Source of the DNA: Notamacropus eugenii | Taxonomy: Eukaryota > Chordata > Mammalia > Diprotodontia > Macropodidae | Assembly: GCF_028372415.1 (NCBI RefSeq) | Contig: NC_092876.1 | Location: forward strand, 221,203,528 to 221,267,527 | Direction: 5' to 3' | Length of the DNA stretch: 64,000 nucleotides | Shown: positions 45,880-57,230 of the stretch, one piece after another | Layout of the letters: the number at the start of each line of letters is the position of its first letter | Numbering within the stretch: position 1 is the stretch's first letter | Program-made: the position numbers and the translations under genes | Notes under the pieces: model-generated | The model's database searches: none | What the model was told of the DNA's origin: nothing | The model's input: only the letters and a program-made list of their open reading frames with translations

Positions 45880-46560
45880 AGCTAATCTCTAGGTCCAGAG
45901 GACCACCACACCTTTAGTCACCCAGATTTACAGCCTTGATATCACTCTTGACTCTTCTCTCTCACTCACTCCTCATGTTCAGTCGATAGCCAGATCCTTC
46001 TCTCTCCTCATTTCTTGCATAAGTTCCCTTCTTTCCTCTCTCACAGCCATTAATCTGGTCCAGGCTCTCATCACCCCTTACCTGCAACTAGGTGACAGTG
46101 GATAAAGAGCTAGGCCTGAAATCAAGAAGATTCATATTCATGAATTTAAATCTCATCTCAGATTCTTTTATTAGCTTTATAATCCGGGACAAATTACTTA
46201 ACCCTTTTTACCTCAGTTTCCTTATCTGTAATATGAGGTGGAGAAAGAAATGCCAAATCATTCCAGTATCTTTGACACAAAAACCCTAAATGGGGTCATT
46301 CAGAGTTGGACACAACTGAAAACAACTGAATAAAAACAAAACAAAATCGTGCTTTCTCTACATTTCTTTTATAAGTCTCCTTGTCTCCTGTAACACAGAC
46401 ATCACACTGGTTCAGGCTTTCATCACCCCTTCCCTGCCCTATTGCAATAGTCTTCTAATTGGACTTCCTGACTCAATTCTATCCCCATTCCAAACCATAC
46501 TCTATTTAGCTATAAAATGATTTTCCTAAATTGTAATTCTGACCATGTTATATACCTGCA
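45880..46560 (+). mobile_element. L2 LINE ORF2 fragment, interrupted by MAR1; segment appears twice
   Basis: TCACTCTTGACTCTTCTCTC and CTGGTCCAGGCTCTCATCAC come before the SINE. After it a very similar L2 stretch restarts (CTGGTTCAGGCTTTCATCAC, CCTATTGCAATAGTCTTCTA). Either two L2 copies abut, or part of one was duplicated. Confidence 0.72.
46083..46345 (+). mobile_element. MAR1/WSINE-type CORE-SINE
   Basis: TGCAACTAGGTGACAGTGGA, GCCTGAAATCAAGAAGATTC and AAATGGGGTCATTCAGAGTT, then ACACAACTGAAAACAACTGA. More diverged than other copies. Confidence 0.9.
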
Positions 46561-46561
46561 A

Positions 46562-46624
46562 TCACATATATATATATATACATATGTATATGTATATATA
46601 TATATATACATATATATATATAAA
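46562..46624. repeat. TA-rich simple repeat
   Basis: TA run with CATATG interruptions, largely self-complementary. Confidence 0.93.
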
Positions 46625-46639
46625 ATCATTTAATGCTAG

Positions 46640-47539
46640 GACTTTATAGAGAACATAGGATTTTGAGCTAGGAATGACCTTAGAGATAATCTCATTTAAT
46701 TTCTATAAAAATGTAACTTCAAATATAACTGTATTAATATTGCTTAAATAATTTCATCTTTATCCTGACATTAAGAAAATACATGCTTTAGGGCACAATT
46801 TAGAGAAATATAGCTACATTTAATAACATTCTGTTGAATATAGAATTGCTCATCTATTTTAATAGGTTCATATTGATAACTTTTGTTTTATACCCATATT
46901 TCCCTCAATGCCCTTTTTCCTCCCAGTCTCACAAAGCCGTCCCTTATGACAAAGACTTTTTTTAAAAGTAGAAGAGAAAAAACACTTCAGCAAAACCAGT
47001 CAACCTGGGGGAAAAACTTAAAATATTTGATTTTCAGCACCTATGGACCGTTGGTTTACCAAGGAATGAATGGAGCAAGGGCTGTCATTTCATCTCTTCT
47101 TTGTAGCTACACTGATTATCTATTTGACTCTCTTTAGAGTTGCATATTTAGTTAGACTTTCAAGTTTACAAGACTAGTAGCTTAGCCCCAGGTCTTGCTT
47201 ATGCCTGAAGTTACTGGCAACATTAGAAGGCCTGTGGCCAGTTTGACTCTTTGAGTTTGGCAGTGCCTAAACTATGAGGTCCATAGGGAAAACCTGCCTT
47301 TCTCTTCTTGGCTTCCCTTCTGCGACTCTTACTTAAATTTCTTGTGCTTAGTTACAGCAGAATTAAAACTTTCTTTAGCATGACCATTGTATAGTCATCT
47401 TTCTTCCTGGATTCTAAACTTCTAATCAGAACACATGCCATAAACATCTGCCTCTTTTTCTGAACTCTTCTTTCTCCTTGTTAATATATATACCAAATCT
47501 ATATATATACCAAATATATACCAAATCTATAATTTACAA
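46640..47539. other. SLC4A10 intron, unassigned
   Basis: About 46640-46715 (GGATTTTGAGCTAGGAATGA, CCTTAGAGATAATC) resembles a mammalian interspersed repeat also hinted at near 56296 and 61962, family not assigned. The rest is unrecognised. Confidence 0.35.
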
Positions 47540-47725
47540 AGCAATGATGATAATAATGATGACATATTTACATAGTGCATTATAGTTTTCAAAGGGCTTT
47601 CAGCAAATTGACAGGAAAGATATAATCTTTATTTTACAGCTGATAAAACGGAGGCCCCAAATTCCATGGCAGATTTGGGACTAGCCCACTGGTATTATAA
47701 CTGCTTGTCTAGTACCATTTCTACC
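47540..47725 (-). mobile_element. MIR-type CORE-SINE (antisense)
   Basis: ATGATGATAATAATGATGAC, ATTTTACAGCTGATAAAACG and GGCAGATTTGGGACTAGCCC. Confidence 0.72.
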
Positions 47726-47869
47726 GTATAATTCTGCTTTTTCATCACATATACTATCTAGGTCAGATAGTTTTTCAAGATGCTGTAATTCTTTGCAGAA
47801 ACAGCTTTCTTTGATAGATCCAACCTCTTTTCTTCCATGAACTAAAAATGTATTTTCAACAGTTTAATT

Positions 47870-47935
47870 ATTGAGCTCCTCCTATAAGCAATGCATTTCA
47901 CAAGGTACTGCAAAGGATACAAAGGTGCCATCGAT
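47870..47935 (-). mobile_element. L2 LINE 3' tip (antisense), weak
   Basis: TATTGAGCTCCTCCTATAAG, then GGTACTGCAAAGGATACAAA. Confidence 0.5.
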
Positions 47936-48354
47936 GGAACCAATGCTAACATTCTCTTATTTCATGTTCAATTTTGAGACATCAGGCACATGTAAATCAA
48001 CATATAGTTAACCAAAAGGAAATTTACTTTACCTTAACACATCAAAGACATGCAACACAGATGTGGTGACACTTAAACTTTGATAGGTCCAACCTTTCTC
48101 ATCTCCTTAAGAAGAAGTTTGTGGGCAGCAGTTGGTCATCAGGGAAGGGATGGTGACTCATGTAGCCTCTGGCACCTGCCAAGTCAGAGGGTGCCTACTC
48201 CACATGTCTGGATTTTTGATAGGATTAATATCTACCAGCATTTCTCCACAATGTGGATTAGGCTAACAACTCTTTCTTCTTGTGACAGGGACTAACTTTC
48301 TCTAAATAGAGATGAAGCTGTCTGAGATTGCATAATAAGTTAGAGTAATTAACC
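47936..48354. other. SLC4A10 intron, nothing recognised
   Basis: No family recognised. Confidence 0.35.
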
Positions 48355-49189
48355 TATTGAGGCTTCTGGGAGCCAATATGGTAGAGTAAGCAGTAAATCT
48401 CCATATTCACCTCCAAACAACCATAAAATAGTACCCCCAAACAAATTAGGGAACTGCAGAACCAGCAAAAAGATGAGATGAAACAATCTTTGAGCCCAAG
48501 AAACTTGGTAGATTGGCAAGAAATGTCTAGGACAAAAAGCATTCCAGCAAGTCAACAGGAAGCCCTTAGCAAACCAGGGGGAGATCCTGTGTCCCAGTGT
48601 AGTGCAGAAGGCAAATGCCAATACCAGGACACCCCACCTAATCCTCCCCCTCCCAAGCATAGCCCAGGGAGCTGGCATACTCCAGCTCTGAGAACCATCA
48701 CATGCTTCAGTACAGCCCTGGGCAAACAGAAAACCACCAGTGGCCAGATCACCATGTGCTTCAGTGTAGCCCCAGGGAAACACAGAAACACTCCACCAGA
48801 CTTAGCATAGCCAGACACCAGCACCAGGTAAACCGCCAGACCACTACAGCCTCCAGCACTGCCAACCATCCCCCATCCCACCCCCTCAGCACAACACCAG
48901 ATACAAGAGTCCTCGGTGGCCTTCAGGGCAACATCAGTGCAGCACCAGGTAAACAGCCAACCTGCAGCCCCTGGGACGAGAAACCTGAGACAATGCCCCT
49001 TCTACCTCAGGAACAGAGCTCAAATTTAAAAGAGAGGATAAAGGCCCAAGAAGATGAGAGAAAAAAACAACAAAAAAAGAATCTGACCATAAAAGATTTT
49101 CTGGTGACAGGGAAGATCAAGGCATAAATTCAGAAGAAGGCAATAGTGTCAAAACACTTATGGTTAAAGCCTCAAGCAAAATTGGGAAT

Positions 49190-50040
49190 GGTGTCAAGCC
49201 CAAAAACAACTTGTGGAAGAACTCAAAAAGGTGCTTAAAGGTCATATAAAAGAGGTAGAAGAAAAATTGGGGAAAGAAATGAGAATGATGCAAGAGAATT
49301 ATGAAAAAATAGTAAGCAGCTTGGAAAAAGGAAACAACTCTTTAAAAAAGTACAATTGGCCAAATGGAAAAGAAGGTACAAAAACTAACTGAGGAAGACA
49401 ACTCCTTAAAAGTTAAAATTGGACAAGTGGAAGCCAATGATTCTATGAGATATCAAGAATCAATCAAACAAATTCAAAAGAATGAAAACATAGAGAAAAT
49501 GCAAAATATGTCATTGGAAAAACAACTGACCTGGAAAATAGATCCAGAAAATACAATGTCAGAATCATTAAACTACCTGAAATCCATAATCAAAAGGAGG
49601 ACTTGGACAGCATCTTTCAAGAAATTATCACGAAAAGCTGCCCTGATATCCTGGAACCAGAGGGCAAACTAGGCATTGAAAGAATTCACTCATCACCTCA
49701 GAAAGAGATCACAAAATAAAAAATCCAAGTAGCATTACTACCAAATTTCAGAACTATCTGGTCAAGAAAAAACATAGCAAGTGTCCAGAAGGAAACAACT
49801 CAAATATTGAGGAGCCACAAACAGGATTACCCAAGACTTAGCAGCTGCAACATTAAAAGATCAGAGGGCAGGGAACATGATATTCCAGAACTCAGAAGCA
49901 CTAAGACTCATCTACCTGGAAAAATTAAGCATAATACTTCAAGGGGGAAAAAATGGTAATTCAATGAATAGAAGGATTTCAAGCTTTCATAAGGGGAAGA
50001 TCAGAATTGAACAAAACATTTGATCTCCAATATCAAGACC
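49190..50040 (+). pseudogene. L1 ORF1 remnant (RNA-binding chaperone)
   Basis: ORF1p normally forms a trimeric coiled coil and binds L1 RNA. Read across three frames it shows, in order: a heptad-rich coiled coil (QLVEELKKVLKGHIKEVEEK near 49210, MEKKVQKLTEEDNS near 49364); the RRM-like part (DLENRSRKYNVRIIKLPE, then IFQEIITKSCPDILEPEGK); and the C-terminal domain (RGATNRITQDLAAATLKD-type order, with KLSIILQGG near 49925). Several frameshifts and stops make it non-functional. Confidence 0.8.
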
Positions 50041-50569
50041 CAAAAGAAGCCTAAAAAGGTTAAAAAAAAAAAAAAGGAAAAAGAAAACACACATGGAAAG
50101 ATGATACTTGTAATTCTTAAAAAAAAAAAAAAAACAACACTAATAGTAGAGCTAGAAGACAGAGGGTATGGGTATCAAAAAAAAATTAAGGGAGAGAAAG
50201 ATGAGTACACTGGGTACAGAAGGAAGGAAGAGGTAGAAGAGGTAAATTATTTCACCTGAAGAGGCATGAAAAATCTATTACAGGCAAGGGAAAGATGGGA
50301 GGGTGGGTGATGGGCATCACTTGAACCTTAATGTCATCAGTATTGGCTCAAAGAGAGAATAATATAATCAATTGAATATAGAGATCTATCTTACCCAAGA
50401 GGAACGTTAGAGAGGAAAAGATCAAATAAAAGTGGAGGGAGGGCTGAGGCAGGAATGACAAGAAAAAGGACAGACTAGGACAAGCAGCAGAGAAGCAAAA
50501 GGAGGGAAAGTGTGAAAAGAGAGAACAAACAGGAAGGAAAATAGGATGGAAGGAAATACATAGTTAGCA

Positions 50570-52600
50570 ATCATAACTGTGAATGTGAATGTGAATGTGA
50601 ATGAGATGAATTCTTCCATAAAGTGGAAGTGGATAGCAGAGTGGATCAAAAACCAGAATCCTACAATATGTTGTTTACAAGAAACACACTTGAAACAGAG
50701 AGAAACACGGAGTAAAGCTAAGGGGCTGAAGCAGAATCTATTATGCTTCAGCTGAAGTACAAAAAAAGGGTAGAAATTCTGATTAAAAGACCCAATTAAA
50801 AGAGATAAGGAAGGAAATCACATCTTGCTGAAAGGATCATAAACAATGAAGTAATATCAACAATAAAATATATGCACCAAATGGTATAGCATCCAAATTC
50901 TTAAAAAAGTTAAGTGAGTTACAGGAAAAAATAGACAACAAAACTATACTAGTGGGACCCTCAACTGTCCCTTCTCAGAACTTGATAATCCAACCAAAAA
51001 TAAACAAGAAAGAGACTGAGGAGGTGAATAGAATATTTTATAAGTTAGATATGACAGACCTTTGATGAAGGCTGAATGAGAACAGAAAGGAATATACCTT
51101 TTGCAGCACATGGCACCTAGACAAAAAAAAAATGAGCATGTATTTGGGCATAAAAACCTCAAAATCAAATGTAGAAAGGCAGAAATGTTAAATGTATTCT
51201 TTTTGGATCATATTGCAATAAAAATTACATTAAACAAAAGCAGTGGAAAGAGATTAAAAATTAATTAGAAATTAAATGATCTAATCCTAAACAATAAGTG
51301 TGTCAAAAAACAGATCATAGAAACAATCAATAATTTCACTAAGGAGAATGAAAATAATGAGACAAAATTTATGGGATGCAGACAAAGCAATACTTAGAGG
51401 AAAATTTACTTCTCTAAATTCTCATGTCAACAAAATAGAGGAAAAAGTATATCAGTTGGCCATGCAACTAAAAAAGCTAGAAACAGAAGAAATCAGAAAT
51501 CCCCAGTTGAGCTCCAAATTGGAAATCCTGAAAATCAAAGGTGAGATTAACAAAATTGAAAGTAAAAAAAAAAAAAACTATTGAGCTAAAAAATAAAGCT
51601 AGGAGCTGGTTTCATGAAAAAACAATAAGATAGATAAGACATTTGCTTTTTTAAAAGAAGAAAATCAAATATTTATTATCAAAAAATGAAAAGGGTAAAA
51701 TTATCACCATGAAAGTAAAACAATCCTTTGCCCAATAAATCTGACAATCTGAATGAAATCAACGAATATTTATGAAAATATAAATTACCTAGATAAGTAG
51801 ATCAGGAAATAGAATGCCTAAATAGCCACATCTTAGAATCTTAGAAACAAAAACTGAACAAGGCATTAATGAACTCCCCATGAAAAAATCCCCAGGGCCA
51901 GATTGGTTCACAAATGAATTCTACCAAACATTTAAAGAACAATTAATTACAATATTATATAAACTATTTGGGAAAGTAGGCAAAGGACTCCTACCAAACT
52001 CCTTTTATGACACAAATATGGTGCTGATACCTAAAGCAGGAAGAGCTAGAACAGAGAAAGAAAATATAGACTAGCTTCCTTGATGAATATCAATGTAAAA
52101 ATTTTGAACAAAATACAACCAAACTGTGCATACCCTTTGATCCAAAAATACCACTTCTAGGTCTGTATCATAAGAGATCATAAAAAAGGGGAAAGGATCC
52201 ACCTGTGCAAAAATATGCAGCCTTTTTTGTGATAGCAAAATATTGGAAATTGAGGGGAAGTCCATTAATTGCGGAATGGCTGAACAAGTTGTGGCATATG
52301 AATGGAATGGAATACTATTGTTCAATAAAATACGATGACCAGACAGATTTCAGAAAACCTGGTAAACCTTGTACAAACTGATGCAAAGTGAAATGAGCAG
52401 AACCAGGAAAATATTGTACTCAATATGAGCTGCATTGTGTGATGATCAACTATGAAAGAATCAGCTTTTCTCAGCAACACAGTGATCCAAGAGAAGTACA
52501 AAGAACTCTTGAAGGAAAATGCAGTCCACATCCAGATAAAGCATGGATTCTGAATGCAGGTCGAAGCATACATTTTTCCACTTACATTATTCTTTTTTTA
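50570..52600 (+). pseudogene. L1 ORF2 remnant lacking the reverse-transcriptase core
   Basis: ORF2p supplies endonuclease and reverse transcriptase. Near 50600 the frame reads MNSSIKWKWIAEWIKNQNPT, then CLQETHLKQRE, the endonuclease N-terminus with its Glu. At 51360-51560 it gives AILRGKFTSLNSHV and EIKGEINKIES-type linker. At 51880-52070 it gives [17 protein letters not shown] and [17 protein letters not shown], entering the RT. After KILNKI-like sequence (about 52113) it jumps to the C-terminal segment PFDPKIPLLGLYHK (52130) and WHMNGMEYY (52290). The RT palm with its YADD box is absent. Four GTGAAT units near 50578 expand the start of the endonuclease. Confidence 0.85.
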
Positions 52601-53339
52601 TAGTTTTTTTTTCCTTTTCATCTGTTTCTTCTTTCACAACTGTGAGTAATATGAAAATATGTTTTACATGATAGCACATGTATAACCTATATCAAATTGC
52701 CTACCATTTTCAGAAAAGGGGAGAAGAGGGAAGGAGAAAAATTTGGAACTTAAAATCTTGTAAAAATGAATGCTAAAAATTGTCTTGACATGTAATTGGG
52801 GAAAAAATAAAGTACTATTATATAATATAAGTGTCTGAGCCAGAAAATATCATAGTAGAGGAACAATTTTCTTAATCAGTATGATCTCTGAAAAATTGAT
52901 TCTCTAGTTTGCAACTGGTTCAAGAAAATATTTCTAAATTCTTCATTTACCATCAAAATAAGCATTTTTTAATTAAAAATAGAATGTGTAGAATTTTGAA
53001 GTGGAGAGAATAGCAGGAGTGAAAGCATGGAGCCCCTTCGGAGGACAACTATATGGTAGAATGTATATTAGGGACTACTTGAATAAATATTTATCAAATG
53101 CTTCTGATATGTATGGTACTGTGATAGGCATTTTGTAATGGGAAATAAAACTACCATATTCTGGAGTACCCTAAATACCAGGAAAAGAGTTAAGAACCTT
53201 ATATGATAGGCTAAGGGAAGCCATTTAAGTTTCTTGGTTGTTTTATTTGTATTTGTTTTTGGCTAAACAGTGACATAGTCAGAGCTGTACTTTAGGATCA
53301 TTAATTTGTCATCAGTGTGTAAGATGTGTGACTACTTAA

Positions 53340-53520
53340 AGAAGCCTATTCATTGGATGGGTGTATCTCCTTCAAAGTGAGAATGCTATAGGACCTTGGC
53401 CTGAAAGGGCCAGGGTCTCCCATTGCATCCTGGGTCATATCCAGCCATCCTGATGAGTATCAGGCCACCGGATCCAGATGGCTCAGGAGAAGAAAAACAC
53501 AGCTACAGCAACCAGATGCA
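53340..53520 (+). mobile_element. SINE-like repeat of unassigned family
   Basis: GGCCAGGGTCTCCCATTGCA, TCCTGGGTCATATCCAGCCA and GGATCCAGATGGCTCAGGAG form a block that I recognise as a recurrent marsupial or monotreme repeat, though I cannot name the family with certainty. Confidence 0.45.
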
Positions 53521-53644
53521 TGGAAAAGAGGAGAAAAAAAGTGAAGTCAGTTTTTATTACCCCTACAAGAGCTAATGAGGGTAATGAAAGCAGAAAAGAC
53601 AGTATGGATACAAGAGATGTTGCAGAGACAGAATCAACAGATTC

Positions 53645-53760
53645 CTTCCCAATAGAATATAAATTCCTTGAAGAAAGGTACTTTCATGTTTGTACATCCA
53701 GAAGCCTAGCACAGTGCCTGTAAATCAACCAATCAATAAACATGATTAGGTTCTGGGAAG
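53645..53760 (+). mobile_element. L2 LINE 3' terminus (sense), inserted in antisense L2
   Basis: AATAGAATATAAATTCCTTG, AAGCCTAGCACAGTGCCTGT and CAATCAATAAACATGATTAG. Opposite orientation to the surrounding L2. Confidence 0.75.
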
Positions 53761-54279
53761 TAAGCAAGAGGAAGTAAACAGAGAAGACCTGACGCTTTTT
53801 AGCATGAGTAACAGAGAATGACAGTATCCATTGATGGAAGTCAGGAGGAAGGTTGATTTGTTCTGTTTTGTTTGGAGGGAGAAAGGTAACAATGATTTAA
53901 AAAGTGAACATTTTGTAATTGACAAGATATCCTGATAGGGATATATACATCAGGCAGAAATGTAGGCTGAGGCTTGGGAGAGAGAGTAGGGCTGAGTATA
54001 CAGATTTAGAGGTAAGGACTAATTGGAAGGGGTAGCTCAAGTCCTTTGTGTAAAAGATAGCACTGAGAGAAAAAGTTTAGAGAGGTGAGAGAAGAGTACT
54101 TGGGACCAAACCCTGGGGGAATACCTACATCAGGCAGGCGTTGGTATTAAAACACATGAAGGGGATGGAGAAGGACTAGGCATAGATATAGGAACGTTAC
54201 AAAAAAGTAGCGAACTTTTTTAAACATTCATTTTTTTTCTCAAGTGTATTTGGTGTATGATTCGTTACATTTCCACAAG

Positions 54280-54405
54280 AGCCTAATGTAACAGGTAGAG
54301 GGCCAGCCTTGGAAGCTTGAAGAGTAGGGTATCTCTGACACATACTAGCCGTGTGACTCTGAGCAAGGAATTTAAACTGTCACAGCCCTGGGCAACTTTT
54401 TAAAT
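54280..54405 (+). mobile_element. CORE-SINE fragment
   Basis: TAACAGGTAGAGGGCCAGCC, TGACACATACTAGCCGTGTG and ACTCTGAGCAAGGAATTTAA. Confidence 0.7.
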
Positions 54406-54507
54406 AATGAAAGTGATCAATTGCTGATTTATATAAATGGAAAGTTTCCAAATCAAGAGTTTCCTTTCACAGATGAAATCAAAGATCTGAACCAAAAGAA
54501 AAAAAAA

Positions 54508-54592
54508 AAGTTTATATGTGTATGTATACATATGCATGTACATACATATATACAAATGCATGTGCATATGTATACGTGTGTGATACACATTT
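54508..54592. repeat. TA/TG/CA mixed simple repeat
   Basis: Alternating purine-pyrimidine run of TATGTG, CATACA and TACGTG units. Confidence 0.85.
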
Positions 54593-54908
54593 TCTAATAA
54601 TTCTGGAAAACAGAATTGATTCTACATACTCTTTCCTTTCTCCGAAAGAAACATGTATTTGGCCATGCTAGTGGACTGGGAGCAGTGTTTCAGATAACCT
54701 AAAAGGAATCTTTATACTTGTCTTTGGAAGCATTATATATGTATATGTTATAGCAGATTTACCCTTCTAATTATGCTTGGCTTAGGAAAATACTAAAATT
54801 AGTTTGAATTTCCTGAGCACACACTGGCCGGCTGGTGGGGGGGAGGTGACTGAGAATGTGCTAAGCTTGAAGCCATGGTAATATCTCTTCATATCTCCGG
54901 CTTTCCAG

Positions 54909-55047
54909 ACACCCCATCGCAGAGGGTACAGTTTATTCTTGGAACCGAGGATGATGACGAGGAACACATTCCTCATGACCTTTTCACAGAGCTTGATGAG
55001 ATTTGCTGGCGTGAAGGTGAGGATGCCGAATGGCGAGAGACAGCCAG
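54909..55047 (+). CDS. SLC4A10: SLC4A10 coding exon (N-terminal cytoplasmic domain, about residues 93-139)
   Basis: The next exon of the transporter. The two leading bases AC complete the Asp codon begun by the last G of the exon at 17394. The frame then reads TPSQRVQFILGTEDDDEEH, IPHDLFTELDEICWREGED and AEWRETA, and the last two bases AG open an Arg codon. This block is strongly conserved through the Na+-coupled SLC4 branch and begins the folded cytoplasmic domain that controls transport. ELDEICWREGEDAEWRE fits SLC4A10; SLC4A7 has EMDELCYRDGEE and SLC4A8 has ELDEICMKEGED there. Length 139 bp (2+135+2). Acceptor CTTTCCAG, donor AG|GTGAGG. The following exon should start by completing Arg and then WLKFEEDV, but it lies beyond the window. 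Confidence 0.96.
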
Positions 55048-56629
55048 GTGAGGATTTGGGGGCATTATGTTTCTAGTGGTTGGTAGTAATTCACGGAACA
55101 GTGAACATTTGTGAACCCCATTAAGGTCCGAAAAAGAGATCTCTGATGGAAAACCCACATGGCAAATAGCCCGGCATATTACTATCTGATATTCCTCATC
55201 CAGATATTATTATTATGGTATGTAAGTCCGAATGAAATGCGAATGTAGTAATTATAGTAAACAAAGATGACAGAGTCAGCAGTTGCTGCATCATTGAAGA
55301 CGAGTAGTTACATACATTGTCTGCCTTCGGGGAAAGATTAAAGGAAACGACTTTATTTTCTGTTTACTATATCTGTTTCTTCACCAGTCTGTTAATGCTA
55401 CTGCTGAATAGATGGCTGATCATGAGTGAAAACTTGAGTGTAGAGTCTTTATGAAGAAGGAGTCAAAATTACAAAACTTGACTTAAATCAGATGATATGA
55501 AATTTTTGGTAATGGCTATTTGACAGGCATACATGTATTCAAAAAAATGATTTTGGGGTGAAAAACATACCTATACACATAAATATGAATATATAAAATG
55601 TATGTCCATATATACTTTTCTATATCATGTGCCCCAAACATCTTTAACTTTCAAGGGTTTTTAGAGACCAACTTTTTTTGAAAAAAAGGAATTCATTACT
55701 TTACAAAGTAATTTGAAAGAAATGAGTTAAATTCCAGTTTGACTTTTACATAGTTCCCATGATTAGGACATTCTGTCATTTTACATTGTGGAAAAGCACT
55801 ATACAAAAAGAAAGTATTAGTAGTATTAAAAAAAATTATAATGGTGATTAAAAAAAAAACCATATCTATGTTATCCCCTTCAGTCAACTGAATGGGAAAA
55901 TTTTAGAATGCTGTAGCCAAAGCACTGGTTGATTTACCATATTTGGTTTTGGGGGTAAAATATTCGTTTTCATGTGTCATACAATTTTTGTAAGAATTTT
56001 CCTTTATGATGTTTCTGTAAGCAAAGTGAAACTTTGATTTTATGACAGAAGTCAGTGAGACCTGGAAACCCCAGTTAATTTTCATCTAATACAGAATTCT
56101 GCCTCCTGAAATGACTGAATGCCTGCTGTTTGACCGAGGATTAACTCTTTAAGCACTACAGCCTATTTTGGTTTAAATTTTCATTGAGAAAGCTTTCTAA
56201 AAGGCAATAGTAAACTTTTCTGCCCTAGTAGTCTCAGTATATTCCACATCATTTAGTCATTCTTTTTGTAATATAGTATCTTTATCACATTGAATGTATG
56301 TAGAATCACAGAATCCTGAGGTTGGGAAAGACAGGCCATCCAATAAACACTCTTTTTACTACATCCTATCATGTGGTCAACCAGTCTTCAAGTCATCAAA
56401 ATGTCTCTTCTTCTTAAGATAATTCATTCCAGTTCCGGCAGTTTGAATTTTTAGAAAGTTCTTTCTTTTATAGAATTGAAATCTTCCTCCTTATAAATTC
56501 TACCAATTATTCCTAGTTCTTCCCTCTGGAGTATGATATCACTTAAAGTATTTTAAAATTTTTAATATCCCCACTTCCAACCTTCTTTACAAGTCTTTTC
56601 TTTAGGTCAAAATTTCTGGTTCCTTCAAC
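55048..56629 (+). other. SLC4A10: SLC4A10 intron downstream of exon
   Basis: Starts with the donor GTGAGGATT. No repeat recognised in the first 1.2 kb. From 56296 (GTAGAATCACAGAATCCTGA) a fragment of an unassigned mammalian repeat may be present. Confidence 0.5.
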
Positions 56630-56790
56630 CAGATGATACAGTTTTATCCATGGTAGAACTGGAAGAGGAAATAGGGTCAGAGCACAATAAGGACTTGCTC
56701 AGTCATACAGGGAATGAGCAGCCTCGCTGAGATTTGGACCTAGATCTCGTGAATCCAAAACCAGGACTCTTTGCACTAATCTCTATCTCC
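56630..56790 (-). mobile_element. MIR-type CORE-SINE (antisense), worn
   Basis: GGACTTGCTCAGTCATACAG, GGAATGAGCAGCCTCGCTGA and ACCAGGACTCTTTGCACTAA. Confidence 0.6.
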
Positions 56791-56929
56791 AGATCTAACT
56801 CATAGTTTGGCTTGGTTGCCATAATTTTTTCATAGTTGACATCACTGACAGTAACCAGTCAGCTTCCTGGTCTGTGGCTCCCTTTACATTAGGAGATTGC
56901 AGACAGGTGTTCTGGTGTAGACTGTTACA

Positions 56930-57230
56930 ATAATTTATGAATCAGAAAGTTGAGTTCAGAGATGGCTGCAATAGTCCAGGAGTAATGTGATGAAGTTCTG
57001 GAGTCACACAGAAGCCATAGTACTAGAAGGGAAAGGGCATATTTGATAGACACATGTCAGAAGAAGCAATAAGTTTTTTTGAAAGAATTTGGTGATGAGA
57101 TTCTATGGGATGGTGACAAGACAAGATGATTTGGAGGGGCATTTTGTAGAAAGAATGAAGACCAAATTAACTAATTTGGAGGAGAGGGAACAAAGGTGAT
57201 ACTCAAGCTTTGAACCTATTCCTGGGAGAG
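56930..57230 (-). mobile_element. L2 LINE ORF2 fragment (antisense)
   Basis: GATGGCTGCAATAGTCCAGG and AGTAATGTGATGAAGTTCTG, then further worn sequence to GAACAAAGGTGATACTCAAG, match the complement of L2 ORF2. Confidence 0.7.

Larger units (their letters stand above)
48355..52830 (+). mobile_element. L1 LINE, long but decayed and internally deleted
   Basis: The 5' region (about 48360-49000) is C-rich and includes GGAGCCAATATGGTAGAGTA near its start. Remnants of ORF1, an inter-ORF spacer, the start of ORF2, the C-terminal end of ORF2 and the 3' UTR follow in L1 order. The 3' end is GGGGAAAAAATAAAGTACTA near 52800. I saw no target duplication. At 4.5 kb it is shorter than a full L1 because the centre of ORF2 is gone. 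Confidence 0.88.
53000..54200 (-). mobile_element. L2 LINE (antisense), with later insertions
   Basis: The + strand shows the complement of L2: ATAAATATTTATCAAATGCT, CAGTGACATAGTCAGAGCTG (53269), then 53980-54140 with GGGACCAAACCCTGGGGGAA, the complement of the GVPQGSVLG-type region of ORF2. It is interrupted at about 53340-53760. Confidence 0.75.

Noticed and set aside
48349-49127. Open frames of 102-144 codons on both strands
   Set aside because: They lie in the C-rich L1 5' region and arise from its degenerate repeats; no protein family motif or host splice context was found.
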